Shown here piece by piece: positions 34,515-43,774 of a stretch of 64,000 nt of DNA; the first letter of the stretch is position 1, and every line of letters starts with the position of its first letter. The translations under genes and the position numbers were made by a program. Origin of the DNA: Corynebacterium heidelbergense (lineage in GTDB: Bacteria > Actinomycetota > Actinomycetes > Mycobacteriales > Mycobacteriaceae). The stretch lies in assembly GCF_028609845.1 (NCBI RefSeq), contig NZ_CP063191.1, forward strand, positions 806,001 to 870,000, read 5' to 3'. Under the pieces are notes generated by a model, which made no database searches, was not told the DNA's origin, and saw only the letters and a list, made by a program, of their open reading frames with translations.

Positions 34515-37500
34515 ATGAACCGCCCCCGCACTTCGCGCCAGATTGTTCCCTCCGTCCAACAACTCGGGCTGACCCGACCCCGAGCGCAGGAGGATCTCAC
34601 TCGGTTGGGGTGGACCGAGGAGCGGCACGTTCCCGTCCTGTGGGCCCTGTCCAGCGTGGGTGATCCCAATTTGGCGCTGAACAATGTGGTGCGGTTGGTG
34701 GAGGCCCTGCAGTCCGAGGAGAAGGCGGGGAAGATCACCGGGGACGCCAAGGCCAGCGCGCTGCTGGGCGTCCTCGAGGACAATGCCACGCTGCGCCGCC
34801 GCATCCTCGGACTATTCGGTGCTAGCTCCTTGCTAGGGGATCACATCGTCGCCAACCCGGAGCAGTGGACGCTCCTGGAACAGCCCCTGCCGACGCGGGA
34901 GGAGATGATGGCGGCGATGCTCGGTTGCGTTGGCGCCGAGCGCGTAGAGGGCGCCGGGGAATTGGTGTACCGGGCGGCCGTCAGCGGGATGGAGGGGGAT
35001 TCCGCCATGCGGGTGACCTACCGCATGCTGTTGGCGCGGATCGCGGCCCACGACGTGGCCAGTACTTGCCACATTCGGGGGGAGGAGGACCCAGAGCCGC
35101 TGGATTTTGAGGTCGTGGCCCGTGCGTTGGCGGACGCCGCCGATGCGGCCCTGACCGCCGCGCTAGCCGTGGCTTGTGCCACGGTATATGGGAAGGTAGG
35201 GGAGGAGAAAGAGACCGAGCCGGCGCGCATGGCCGTCATGGCGATGGGCAAGTGCGGCGCCCGGGAGCTCAACTACATCTCCGACGTGGACGTCATCTTC
35301 GTCGCGGAACCCGCAGATTCGAAGGCCTCCCGCTGGGCCGGGGAGTTCATCAACGTCGGTTCGCGCGTGTTCTTCGAGGTGGACGCGGCGCTACGCCCCG
35401 AGGGTAAGCGTGGGGCTCTCGTACGCACGCTGGATTCCCACGTCAGCTACTACAAGCGATGGGCCTCCACCTGGGAGTTCCAGGCGCTGCTGAAGGCCCG
35501 CCCCATGAGCGGGGACCTAGAGCTGGGCCAGCAGTACGTGGAGGCCCTGGCCCCCATGGTGTGGTCCGCCGCCGAGCGGGAGGACTTCGTTTCCGACGTG
35601 CAGGCCATGCGCCGCCGGGTCATCGACAACGTCCCCGAGGAGCTGCGCCGCCGGGAGCTGAAGCTGGGCAATGGCGGCCTGCGCGACGTGGAATTCGCGG
35701 TCCAGTTGCTGCAGATGGTCCACGGCCGGACCGATGAGAGCCTGCGGGTTCGCTCCACGGTGGAGGCGCTGCACGCGCTCGTCGACGGCGGATACGTTGG
35801 CCGGGAGGACGGTAACACCCTCATTGCAAACTACGGGTTCATGCGATTGCTGGAACACCGCCTGCAACTCATGCGGCTCAAGCGCACCCACACCCTGCCG
35901 CCGAAGGAGGACAAGGCGGCACTGACGTGGTTGGCCCGCACCTCCGGGTGCCGCGCCACCGGGGGCAAGTCGGCGCGGGAGCAGTTAGAAGCAGATGTGC
36001 GCACCACCGCCGTGCAGATCCACCAACTGCACTCGAAGCTGTTCTACCGGCCACTTCTGTCCTCCGTCGTCGCAATGAGCGCGGACGCCGTGCGGCTGAC
36101 CCCGGAAGCAGCCAAACGCCAGCTCGCCGCCCTCGGATACGAAAACCCCCAGCGGGCCTACCAGCACCTCAACGCGCTGGCCTCCGGCACCACTCGGCGG
36201 GCGAAGCTGCAGGCCATTATCCTGCCCAGCTTGTTGGAGTGGCTCGGGGCCACCGTGGACCCGGATGCGGGACTGCTGGCCTATCGCAAGCTCTCCGAAC
36301 GCGCGGAGGGCAGGGCGTGGTTCCTGCGCCTGCTGCGCGACGAGAACATCGTGGGCAAGCGCCTCATGTTCCTCCTGGGAACCTCCCCCTACCTGGCGGA
36401 GCTCTACCTGTACTCCCTGGACTCCATCAAGCTGCTCTCCGACGGCGCCAACGGGCCCAAGCTGCTGGATCAGGACGCCGCCGTAGTGACGCACTCCCTA
36501 GTCGCTGCGGCCCGTCGCCACCGCAGTATCGACAAGGCCATTGCCGCAGCCCGGTCCCTCCGCCGCGCGGAGTTGGCCCGCATCGCAGCCGCAGACCTGC
36601 TGGGATTCATGGACGTCGAGCGGGTCTGCGAGTCCCTGTCCATGGTGTGGGATGCCGTGCTGGAGGCCGCCCTGGAGGCGGAGATCAAGGCGTGGGAGGA
36701 CGAGAACTCCCGCAACGCCCCGGCCTGCATCTCCGTCATCGGGATGGGGCGCCTTGGCGGGGCGGAACTGGGCTACGGTTCCGACGCGGATGTGCTGTTC
36801 GTCGCGGAGCCGGTAGCTGAGCGGGGGCGCGGTGGGGTGGCGTCCGCAAGCACAACGGAACAGGAAGCCACGAAGGATAGTAACGAGGCCCTGAAGTGGG
36901 CCGAGAAGATCTGCGAATCCGTCCGCTCCCGGCTGGCGAAACCCTCCCAGGATCCGCCGCTGGCGGTGGACATGGACCTGCGACCGGAGGGGCGCAACGG
37001 GCCGGTCGTGCGATCCCTGGCCAGCTACGAGCGCTACTACCGCGAGTGGGGCGAAACGTGGGAAATGCAGGCGCTGCTGCGGGCCACGTGGATCGCGGGC
37101 AACAAGGACCTCGGGATCAAGTTCCTGCACATGATCGACCAATTCCGCTACCCGGAGGACGGCGCGACCGACAAGCAAGTGCAGGAAGTACGGCGGATGA
37201 AGGCGCGGGTGGACGCCGAGCGCCTGCCGCAGGGCGCCGACCGCAACACCCACACCAAACTGGGGCGCGGCGGACTAACGGATGTGGAATGGACCGTGCA
37301 ACTGCTGACCATGCTGCACGGCCAGGTGGCTGCCAAGCTGCACAACACCTCCACGCTGGAGGTGCTCGGGGAGCTGGCGGAGGCCGGGATCGTCAGCGAA
37401 AAGGACGCGCAAACCCTGCGGATCGCGTGGGTGACGGCAACCCGGGCCCGCAACGCCATTGTGCTGGTGCGGGGAAAGCGCAAGGACCAACTCCCGGGCG

Positions 37501-37655
37501 CGGGCAAACCGCTGGCACAGGTCGCGGCGGCGGCGGGATGGGCACCGGAGGATTCCAACGCCTTCCTGGATGACTACCTCAAGAAAACCCGGCGGGCCCA
37601 TCGCGTGGTCGACCGGATCTTCTGGGGGGAAGAGGACGTGGGGCCCGACTTCTAG
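34515..37655 (+). CDS. glnE: Glutamine synthetase adenylyltransferase/adenylyl-removing enzyme
   Basis: A two-headed nucleotidyltransferase of 1046 residues that adds AMP to and removes it from a Tyr of GlnA according to nitrogen status. Each half has a catalytic signature: GKCGARELNYISDVDVIF (about 250) and GRLGGAELGYGSDADVLF (about 745), with a helical linker between. A polar Gly/Ser/Thr-rich insertion follows the second site (about 770-795). ATG 34515 is eight bases after the glnA2 stop. Its substrate GlnA is encoded at 41490-42926. The protein is slightly longer than Escherichia coli GlnE. Confidence 0.96.
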   Translation: MNRPRTSRQIVPSVQQLGLTRPRAQEDLTRLGWTEERHVPVLWALSSVGDPNLALNNVVRLVEALQSEEKAGKITGDAKASALLGVLEDNATLRRRILGLFGASSLLGDHIVANPEQWTLLEQPLPTREEMMAAMLGCVGAERVEGAGELVYRAAVSGMEGDSAMRVTYRMLLARIAAHDVASTCHIRGEEDPEPLDFEVVARALADAADAALTAALAVACATVYGKVGEEKETEPARMAVMAMGKCGARELNYISDVDVIFVAEPADSKASRWAGEFINVGSRVFFEVDAALRPEGKRGALVRTLDSHVSYYKRWASTWEFQALLKARPMSGDLELGQQYVEALAPMVWSAAEREDFVSDVQAMRRRVIDNVPEELRRRELKLGNGGLRDVEFAVQLLQMVHGRTDESLRVRSTVEALHALVDGGYVGREDGNTLIANYGFMRLLEHRLQLMRLKRTHTLPPKEDKAALTWLARTSGCRATGGKSAREQLEADVRTTAVQIHQLHSKLFYRPLLSSVVAMSADAVRLTPEAAKRQLAALGYENPQRAYQHLNALASGTTRRAKLQAIILPSLLEWLGATVDPDAGLLAYRKLSERAEGRAWFLRLLRDENIVGKRLMFLLGTSPYLAELYLYSLDSIKLLSDGANGPKLLDQDAAVVTHSLVAAARRHRSIDKAIAAARSLRRAELARIAAADLLGFMDVERVCESLSMVWDAVLEAALEAEIKAWEDENSRNAPACISVIGMGRLGGAELGYGSDADVLFVAEPVAERGRGGVASASTTEQEATKDSNEALKWAEKICESVRSRLAKPSQDPPLAVDMDLRPEGRNGPVVRSLASYERYYREWGETWEMQALLRATWIAGNKDLGIKFLHMIDQFRYPEDGATDKQVQEVRRMKARVDAERLPQGADRNTHTKLGRGGLTDVEWTVQLLTMLHGQVAAKLHNTSTLEVLGELAEAGIVSEKDAQTLRIAWVTATRARNAIVLVRGKRKDQLPGAGKPLAQVAAAAGWAPEDSNAFLDDYLKKTRRAHRVVDRIFWGEEDVGPDF

Positions 37656-37753
37656 CTCCCCGCCGTTGGGGGGGTCGGTTCCGCGAGCTTGGGGGTCTGG
37701 AGGTGCGGGAAAGGGGGTAGATGCGCGCTGACCCTTGCGCGGCACACCCTGGG

Positions 37754-37772
37754 TTAGGGTATGCTAACCCCC
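37754..37772. promoter_or_regulatory. DtxR-like iron box
   Basis: TTAGGGTATGCTAACCCCC agrees with the 19-base DtxR consensus (TTAGGTTAGSCTAACCTAA) at 14 positions, including nearly the whole right half-site core. It lies 44 bases before the haem-oxygenase-like gene, in the promoter region, and would give iron-dependent repression. Confidence 0.5.
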
Positions 37773-37815
37773 TCGAGGTCGGATTGGAACCGAGGGTGGT
37801 GTAGGAGAGGGAGAG

Positions 37816-38475
37816 ATGATGAGTGCTGCACATCAGGCCGCCAAGGCCCGCGATGTTTCCCCAATTGTGGACGCCACCAACAGCGCGATCCGCGAAGCTC
37901 TCGCCCGATCCGTGATATGGCGCCGCATGACGGACGGCACCCTTTCCTTCGCGGGCCGGGCCGCCTTCCTGGAGCAGCACTGGGAGGGACTGCGCGTGCT
38001 GCGCACAGGTCTGGAGGGCCTCGGCGGCAGCGGGGATACCGTGACGGCGGCGCTGGCCCGCAACGCCGAACTGCTAGGTTCCGCACTGGACAGCGCCCAC
38101 GCCACCGCTCGCTGGCGGGACCACCACGTCACCATGCCCGCCATGCTGCAATTCCGGCGCCGGGTGAACGAGATGGCCGCCGGGAAGGACGCGATTGGGC
38201 TGCACGCCCACGCCGTGGTGCGGCTCGCTGCAGTGGCCGCCTGCCCCGTCGCCCACGAGATGGCGCAGATCGACCCGCGCCGCGACATTACCTGCGTGCT
38301 CAGTACGGAGGACGAGGAACACTTCGCCGAGGAGATCTCCAACGCCACGCTGCTCGTCCTTGCCCAAGGTGCCGACGTGTGCCGGGCCTACCAGGGGGTG
38401 AACCGGGCGAGTTCCTGCGCCATCACCGCGGCGGCCATTCGGCGGGCCCTGAGCCAGTCGGGGGAGGCGCAGTAG
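37816..38475 (+). CDS. Haem-oxygenase-like protein lacking the proximal His
   Basis: A 219-residue all-helical protein with a distant HmuO-like pattern: AAFLEQHWEGLRVLRTGLEGL aligns with the second helix region, and AELLGSALDSAHATARW...FRRRVNEM with the following ones. In HmuO the haem ligand lies in AHEKAEH; here the matching stretch is SAIREAL, with Ile25 in place of His. The Gly-rich distal helix (GDLSGG in HmuO) is also missing. Haem cleavage is therefore doubtful; haem binding or another HO-fold role is possible. AGGAGAGGGAG precedes ATG 37816 (ATG 37819 also possible). The 3' end overlaps the opposing DUF418 gene by 53 bases. Confidence 0.6.
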   Translation: MMSAAHQAAKARDVSPIVDATNSAIREALARSVIWRRMTDGTLSFAGRAAFLEQHWEGLRVLRTGLEGLGGSGDTVTAALARNAELLGSALDSAHATARWRDHHVTMPAMLQFRRRVNEMAAGKDAIGLHAHAVVRLAAVAACPVAHEMAQIDPRRDITCVLSTEDEEHFAEEISNATLLVLAQGADVCRAYQGVNRASSCAITAAAIRRALSQSGEAQ

Positions 38476-39796
38476 GCGGGTAGGGCGCGGTTAACGGCGG
38501 CCCGGCAGCGTGCGGCCCGGGCGTGTGATGATGACGGGTCCCAGCCGGGGGTCCGTAGGCCAAGAGGCGATGAACTGCTTCCACGGGACCGCGCCGACCT
38601 GCCTTAGCCCAGCACACCGCGAACACGAGGGTGAGCGACCAGGTACCCAGTGCCATGAGGAAAGCCACCGTGGCCCCGTGGCCGTGGCCCACGTTGAGTA
38701 GATAGCGGGCGGTGAGGATGTGCAGCACAACGGACTGCATCACGTAGCCGGTCAGGGACATCCGGCCGAGCGCAGCTAGCCAACTGATGGGAGCGGATGG
38801 CTGCCCACCGACGGTCAGCAACCTCCGCTGGACGGGAATTAGCATCAGCGCGATCGCGGCGATGATTCCGGGGCCCGCGACCAAGCCCGTGGCGTAGTTC
38901 ACCGCGGCGAGAACCGGCTCCCAGTCGGCGGGCCACCACCCGATCTGAACACACCCTTCGGCCACACCGACGACTACGGCCGCCGAGAGACCGCAGCCGG
39001 CCCACGGCAACATGGAGGGCCGATGGGACTCGGCATCTTCTAGCCAGCGGTACCGCGATGCAATGAGGCCGCCGAGGATCACAGGCCCGAGTTGCACGAG
39101 GTAGAGCGGGCTGAGGAGGACGTACTGCAAGGCAGCCAGTACCCCGAGGCCAACGTGGGTGAGGTAAGAGGATGTGATGAATAACTGGGGGAAGTCCTGG
39201 CCGCGCGGCGCGGTGGCGGGCGAGCTGCTGGGGGCTCCGGCGGTGGATCCTAGCGTGATACCGGGTACCAAGACGAGCTGCACGATGACAAGGGCCACGA
39301 GTACCCCGATGAGACCTCGGTAGGTTTTCGTCGACCAGTTGACCCCAATGACCAGCAGCATCGCGACGATGGAGTACAGAACGAGGATGTCCCCATGGAA
39401 GAGGAACACACAGTGGATCACCCCGATGACCAGCAACCAGGCATAGCGCTTGGCTAGTACCCCGCGGGCGCGGCGGGAATCGTAACCCCGGCGCGCGAGG
39501 GACTGCACGATCATGCCGAAGCCGTAGCCGAAGAGGAAGGCGAACATGGGCAGACCGCGGAAGTGTGCCGCGATGTCGTTGAGGACGATGAGGACCCGGT
39601 CGCTCGCGTTCAGCCATCCGGGAGAGGTGGCAATGCCCCCAATACCCGCGCCGCGTTGGAAGTGAGCCCCAAACTCGGTGCCGCTGAGCCACGCTGTGGA
39701 GACGTTCGCCACGCAGATGCTCAACAGCATGAGGCCCCGGGCTACGTCCGGGGCGAGGATCCTGTGGGAGGCGCCGCGGAAGGGGGTGGGCTGCAC
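38423..39796 (-). CDS. DUF418-family membrane protein
   Basis: A 457-residue membrane protein of the YeiB/DUF418 type with about ten helices. It opens with LAPDVARGLMLLSICVANV, the conserved start of this family, and FLFGYGFGMIVQSLARRG follows; the C-terminal DUF418 part includes LGRMSLTGYVMQSVV. These proteins are thought to modify or transport cell-envelope molecules, but no reaction is established here. GTG 39796 directly follows the stop of the upstream glycosyltransferase gene, with AGGAGAAG as ribosome site, so the two are coupled. Confidence 0.85.
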   Translation of the reverse strand: MQPTPFRGASHRILAPDVARGLMLLSICVANVSTAWLSGTEFGAHFQRGAGIGGIATSPGWLNASDRVLIVLNDIAAHFRGLPMFAFLFGYGFGMIVQSLARRGYDSRRARGVLAKRYAWLLVIGVIHCVFLFHGDILVLYSIVAMLLVIGVNWSTKTYRGLIGVLVALVIVQLVLVPGITLGSTAGAPSSSPATAPRGQDFPQLFITSSYLTHVGLGVLAALQYVLLSPLYLVQLGPVILGGLIASRYRWLEDAESHRPSMLPWAGCGLSAAVVVGVAEGCVQIGWWPADWEPVLAAVNYATGLVAGPGIIAAIALMLIPVQRRLLTVGGQPSAPISWLAALGRMSLTGYVMQSVVLHILTARYLLNVGHGHGATVAFLMALGTWSLTLVFAVCWAKAGRRGPVEAVHRLLAYGPPAGTRHHHTPGPHAAGPPLTAPYPPTAPPPTGSGPAEWPPR

Positions 39797-41299
39797 CTAG
39801 GACTTCTCCTGGACGAGGGTTGTGCCCGGGGGAGTGCTGGCCTCGCCGGCGGCCCCGTCGGAACCGGCGGGCTCAGCCGTAGTTGCCTGTTTCGTGGCAT
39901 CTTTTGCTCCGCCCTCGGCGAGCGGGCCGTCTGCAGCACGCTCATCGCGGACGGAGGCATCGCTGTCTCTGCCCGTCCCTTGGCCTGGGGTGGAAACGCC
40001 TGGGGTGGAATCGCCGACCTCGTGGACAGCCTTGTCCTGTGCGTGGGCCCGCCGCACGCTGAGGACCCACAAGATGATGGCCCAGATGGTGAGGATGAGC
40101 ATCCCGCTGTTGCGGATTGCCAGCATCACCACGGGCAGGCCCTTCAGGGAGGGGCCGATGAGCCCTTCATAGGTCACGGGGTACACCACCAGGGTGGCCG
40201 CGGTGACGAGGATGAGCAGGACGGCATAGAGCGCGGGGACGGTGGCTTTCCGGCGCACGCACATGACGCACACCAGCGGCGCAATCCACACCATGTATTG
40301 CGGGGAAAACACCTTGTTGCTCACAATGAGCAAGCACACCACGGCCAGCGCAAGGCTCATGGAGGTCCGGTCGTTCCAGGCCCCCCGGAAGAAGTGATAA
40401 GCCGCAGCGGCCAAGGCGAGCACGAGGGTTGCGATCATCACGATGTTCGTCGCGGTGATCGCCCAGTCCAGGTTGGGGCCCAGGATCTCGAAGCTCTTCG
40501 ACGGCATGTACTTGATCCGCCACTGCCCGGGGTGCATCCATGCGGCGATGAGGTAGGGGGTTGCTGCCACGGACTCGATCTGCAGTCCCCGCCCATCCTG
40601 GTAGTTCAGGGGGGAGAATAACCGGTCAACCCCGCTCGTGGAGATGGTGATCCAGCACAACCCTGCCACGCTGAGGGCAAACCAGATTAGGCGCGCATAC
40701 GTTCGGCGCGCGTTCCACTTGCCCACCAAGGCGGCTGCGAGCACCCCTGGCCAGAGTTTGGACGCGGTCGCGAAGGCCAGTAGCGCACTGGCGATGCGCG
40801 GATGGCTACCCACGAGGGCGAAGGTGAAGGCGACGAGCAGCCCGGGCACCAGGTCCAGCCGGGCCACGAGGATCGGGCCGGCGCAGGAGCAGAACAGGGC
40901 CCAAACCCAAGCCCCTCGCAAGCTGCCGCCCCTGCGGAGGCCGGAAACCCACAGGTACAGCATGAACAGCCCAGAGAGCACCCAGCAGCTCGTCGCGAAG
41001 GCCTGGACGAACTTGAAGGGGTCCGTGGGCTCCATGTCGAACACCAGGTTCAGCGGCCATGTGCCTGCGTGGGGGTATTCCGTCAGCGGCGCGCCGCGGG
41101 AGTGGGGGTTGCGGGTGCCCCAGTAGTAGTAATGCACGTCACCAGTGGCGGTGCGGTAGTGCGTTACGAAGTAGAAGAGCACCCACAGCGCGGCCAGCCA
41201 GATGGCCCATGCGCCGATGCTGCCCACGGCGAGAAGCCAGGGGGAGCGGCGGGCTGGTTTCGGCGCTGGTTGTAGCGCCCGATCTGCGGGGGATGTCAC
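39797..41299 (-). CDS. GT-C type polyprenol-linked glycosyltransferase (DUF2029/GT87-like)
   Basis: A membrane protein of about 500 residues with ten or more helices, resembling the GT87 (DUF2029) group, which uses polyprenyl-phosphate mannose outside the membrane to build lipomannan and related glycolipids in Mycobacteriales. The first extracytoplasmic loop contains TATGDVHYYYWG, with an Asp suited to catalysis, followed by GAPLTEYPHAGTWPLN. The last 90 residues are a polar Ala/Gly/Thr-rich tail. GTG 41299 is chosen; a TTG ten codons earlier is possible. Exact donor and acceptor are not visible. It is coupled to the DUF418 gene. Confidence 0.78.
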   Translation of the reverse strand: MTSPADRALQPAPKPARRSPWLLAVGSIGAWAIWLAALWVLFYFVTHYRTATGDVHYYYWGTRNPHSRGAPLTEYPHAGTWPLNLVFDMEPTDPFKFVQAFATSCWVLSGLFMLYLWVSGLRRGGSLRGAWVWALFCSCAGPILVARLDLVPGLLVAFTFALVGSHPRIASALLAFATASKLWPGVLAAALVGKWNARRTYARLIWFALSVAGLCWITISTSGVDRLFSPLNYQDGRGLQIESVAATPYLIAAWMHPGQWRIKYMPSKSFEILGPNLDWAITATNIVMIATLVLALAAAAYHFFRGAWNDRTSMSLALAVVCLLIVSNKVFSPQYMVWIAPLVCVMCVRRKATVPALYAVLLILVTAATLVVYPVTYEGLIGPSLKGLPVVMLAIRNSGMLILTIWAIILWVLSVRRAHAQDKAVHEVGDSTPGVSTPGQGTGRDSDASVRDERAADGPLAEGGAKDATKQATTAEPAGSDGAAGEASTPPGTTLVQEKS

Positions 41300-41409
41300 T
41301 CGAAGGATTCTAACGCGTCGGTGGGGCAAAACGGTGGTGGGAGTGGGGGAGGAGGGGTGGAAAGCCGGGTATCCAGTGTGCGGGCCCTGGATCCCGTCGA
41401 CACACGCGA

Positions 41410-41441
41410 AAGGCCCCCTACCGGCGATGGTAGGGGGCCTT
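41410..41441 (-). terminator. Terminator of glnA
   Basis: AAGGCCCCCTACC pairs perfectly with GGTAGGGGGCCTT over a six-base loop, 49 bases after the glnA stop. On the minus strand it is followed by TTTC. Confidence 0.88.
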
Positions 41442-41489
41442 CGGGGTCAACTGCAGCCTCTCACCCCACGGCGGGGTGTGTCAGCGGAC

Positions 41490-42926
41490 CTAGCAGTCGA
41501 AGTACAGCTCGAACTCCTGCGGGGTGGGACGCAGGCGGTTCGGGGCGATCTCGTTGTTGAACTTGTAGGAGATGTAGGTCTCCACCAAGTCGTCGGTGAA
41601 CACGCCGCCTTCGGTGAGGAACTCATGGTCCTCTTCCAGAGCCTTGAGGGATGCCTCGAGGGAGGTGGGGGCCTGCGGGATGTTCTTGGCCTCCTCCGGG
41701 GGCAGCTCGTAGAGGTCCTTGTCCACGGGCTCGTGCGGCTCGATGCGGTTCTTGATGCCGTCCAGGCCGGCGAGCATCATCGCGGCGAAGCCGAAGTAGG
41801 GGTTGCCCGTCGGGTCCGGCGCGCGGAACTCGAGGCGCTTGGCCTTGGCGTTGGCACCGGTGATGGGGATACGCACGGCGGCGGAACGGTTGCGCTGGGA
41901 GTACACCAGGTTGATGGGGGCCTCGAAGCCCGGCACCAGCCGGTGGTAGGAGTTCAGCGTGGGGTTGGTGAAGGCCAGCACGGCACCGGCGTGCTCGAGG
42001 ATGCCGCCGATGTAGTAGCGGGCCATGTCGGACAGACCGCCGTAGCCGGACTCGTCGTAGAACAGCGGGGAGCCGTCCTTCCACAGGGACTGGTGGCAGT
42101 GCATGCCGGAGCCGTTGTCCCCGGACAGCGGCTTGGCCATGAAGGTCGCGGCCTTCCCAGCGTTCCATGCGGTGTTCTTGATGATGTACTTGAACGTCTG
42201 CAGGTCATCGGCCGCGTGCAGCAGGGTGTTGAACTTGTAGTTGATCTCCTGCTGGCCGCCGGTGCCCACCTCGTGGTGCGCCCGCTCCAGGTCGAAACCC
42301 GCGTTGGCCAGGTTCTTGCACATCTCATCGCGCAGGTCCTGGTAGTGGTCGTAGGGGGCCACGGGGAAGTAACCGCCCTTGACACGGGTCTTGTAGCCGA
42401 GGTTGGTGGAGCCGTCCGGGTTCTCGGCCTTGCCGCGGTTCCACCAGCCTTCCACGGAATCCACGTGGTAGTAGGCCTGGTTCATGTCCGTGGAGTAGTT
42501 CACCGAGTCGAACAGGTAGAACTCTGCCTCGGGGCCGAAGAAGCAGGTGTCCGCCACGCCGGTGGAAGCGAGGTACTCCTCCGCCTTGCGGGCCACGTTG
42601 CGGGGGTCGCGGGAGAAGGGCTCACGGGTGAACGGATCGTGGACGAAGAACTTGACGTTCAGCGTCTTGGCCTTGCGGAAGGGGTCGATCTTCGCCGTCG
42701 CAAGGTCCGGCAGCAAGTTCATGTCGGATTCTTCGATGGTCGTGAAGCCGCGCACGGAGGAACCGTCGAAGGCCAGGCCCTCTTCCACGGCGTCCTCGTC
42801 GAAGGCCGAGGCAGGCACGGTGAAGTGCTGCTCGATGCCCGGCACGTCGGTGAAGCGTACGTCCACGAACTCGACGTCCTCGTCCTTGATGAACTTGACG
42901 ACGTCCTCTGGGGAATTGAATGCCAC
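41490..42926 (-). CDS. glnA: Glutamine synthetase, type I
   Basis: Forms glutamine from glutamate, ammonia and ATP; a dodecamer in this family. It has 478 residues with [11 protein letters not shown] in the beta-grasp domain and [23 protein letters not shown] and [11 protein letters not shown] in the catalytic domain. The adenylylation Tyr is in [10 protein letters not shown] near residue 400, so activity should be switched by GlnE. AAGGAG lies nine bases before GTG 42926. A strong hairpin terminator follows. A family-typical regulator box (such as AmtR) was not identified in the upstream region. Confidence 0.97.
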   Translation of the reverse strand: MAFNSPEDVVKFIKDEDVEFVDVRFTDVPGIEQHFTVPASAFDEDAVEEGLAFDGSSVRGFTTIEESDMNLLPDLATAKIDPFRKAKTLNVKFFVHDPFTREPFSRDPRNVARKAEEYLASTGVADTCFFGPEAEFYLFDSVNYSTDMNQAYYHVDSVEGWWNRGKAENPDGSTNLGYKTRVKGGYFPVAPYDHYQDLRDEMCKNLANAGFDLERAHHEVGTGGQQEINYKFNTLLHAADDLQTFKYIIKNTAWNAGKAATFMAKPLSGDNGSGMHCHQSLWKDGSPLFYDESGYGGLSDMARYYIGGILEHAGAVLAFTNPTLNSYHRLVPGFEAPINLVYSQRNRSAAVRIPITGANAKAKRLEFRAPDPTGNPYFGFAAMMLAGLDGIKNRIEPHEPVDKDLYELPPEEAKNIPQAPTSLEASLKALEEDHEFLTEGGVFTDDLVETYISYKFNNEIAPNRLRPTPQEFELYFDC

Positions 42927-43241
42927 TGTTCTTATGCTCCTTGCAATTGAGTAGCGTGGTTCAGACCCGCTCGCCTGAACAATATTCACCACGGTAGTAG
43001 CCCGATGTTGCGGGGCTATCACTCGAATGTTTCCGTCGTGTTAACCCTGTGCTCGCTTTTCCTGCGTCGGGGCCGCCACCGGTGGTGCTGGTGCCAGCTC
43101 AGTCGGCCGGTGGCCCCCACGATACGCAACCGCCGTTGGGGTTGGGGGCACTTTCCCCTGCGGCGGGGGGCGCGAGGCGGCGCTGTGGTCGGTGGCGTCA
43201 TTAACCAAATATTCCGGGGCTTCGATAATCTCAGATCTACT
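42927..43241. other. Divergent intergenic region between glnA and the RDD gene
   Basis: A 315-base region holding two divergent promoters. The glnA side has a short inverted repeat, GTTCAG and CTGAAC ten bases apart (about 42960-42981), of unknown meaning. No gene and no convincing AmtR box is visible. Confidence 0.5.
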
Positions 43242-43721
43242 ATGGCTAATAAACGATCCTGGTTGGAGGGCCCAGAGCTCCCGGCAGAGAACGAAGACCC
43301 GACCAACCCCAGTGCCTACCCGGGCGAGGGGTTGGGGTTGCCACGGACGGGTCCCGGTTCCCTGGCCACGCTGACCCCGCGGATGGGGGCTCTGCTCATC
43401 GACTGGTTGGTCTGTTTCGGTATGGCGATGATGGTCACCGCCGCCACCGATGCCTTCGGAGACAACGCCACCGTCACGCTGGTGTTGTTCATCCTCTGGC
43501 GGTTGTTCTCGGTGTGGCTGTTCGCGCAGTCCCCGGGGCATTCCGTGATGGGCATTGGGGTGGCACGCATCGACGATCCCACCCAGCGAGTCGGTTTCAT
43601 CCGCTCGTTGGCCCGCGTGTTGCTGGTGGTGTTCCTCCTCCCGCCGATCATCCAGGATCGCGACGGCCGTGGCATGCACGATCGAGCGACGAATACGGCG
43701 GTCATTCGTACCCGAGGTTGA
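43242..43721 (+). CDS. RDD-family membrane protein
   Basis: A 159-residue protein. A polar Pro/Glu-rich N-terminus of about 45 residues precedes two or three membrane helices. The RDD pattern is seen as MGALLIDWLVCFG (the Arg shifted to the preceding TPRM), with SVMGIGVARID and a terminal RDGRGMHDRATNTAVI typical of the family. ATG 43242 is the first in-frame ATG before the family sequence. It lies opposite glnA, as in other corynebacteria. The role is unknown; membrane transport is often suggested. Confidence 0.87.
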   Translation: MANKRSWLEGPELPAENEDPTNPSAYPGEGLGLPRTGPGSLATLTPRMGALLIDWLVCFGMAMMVTAATDAFGDNATVTLVLFILWRLFSVWLFAQSPGHSVMGIGVARIDDPTQRVGFIRSLARVLLVVFLLPPIIQDRDGRGMHDRATNTAVIRTRG

Positions 43722-43774
43722 CCGCCCGACTCGCCCGTCCTATCCATTCCGATCTTTCATATAGGACGCCAACT

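Noticed and set aside
41202-42950. A 582-codon open frame opposite glnA
   Set aside because: It mirrors the codon periodicity of glnA and has no ribosome site or recognisable domain.
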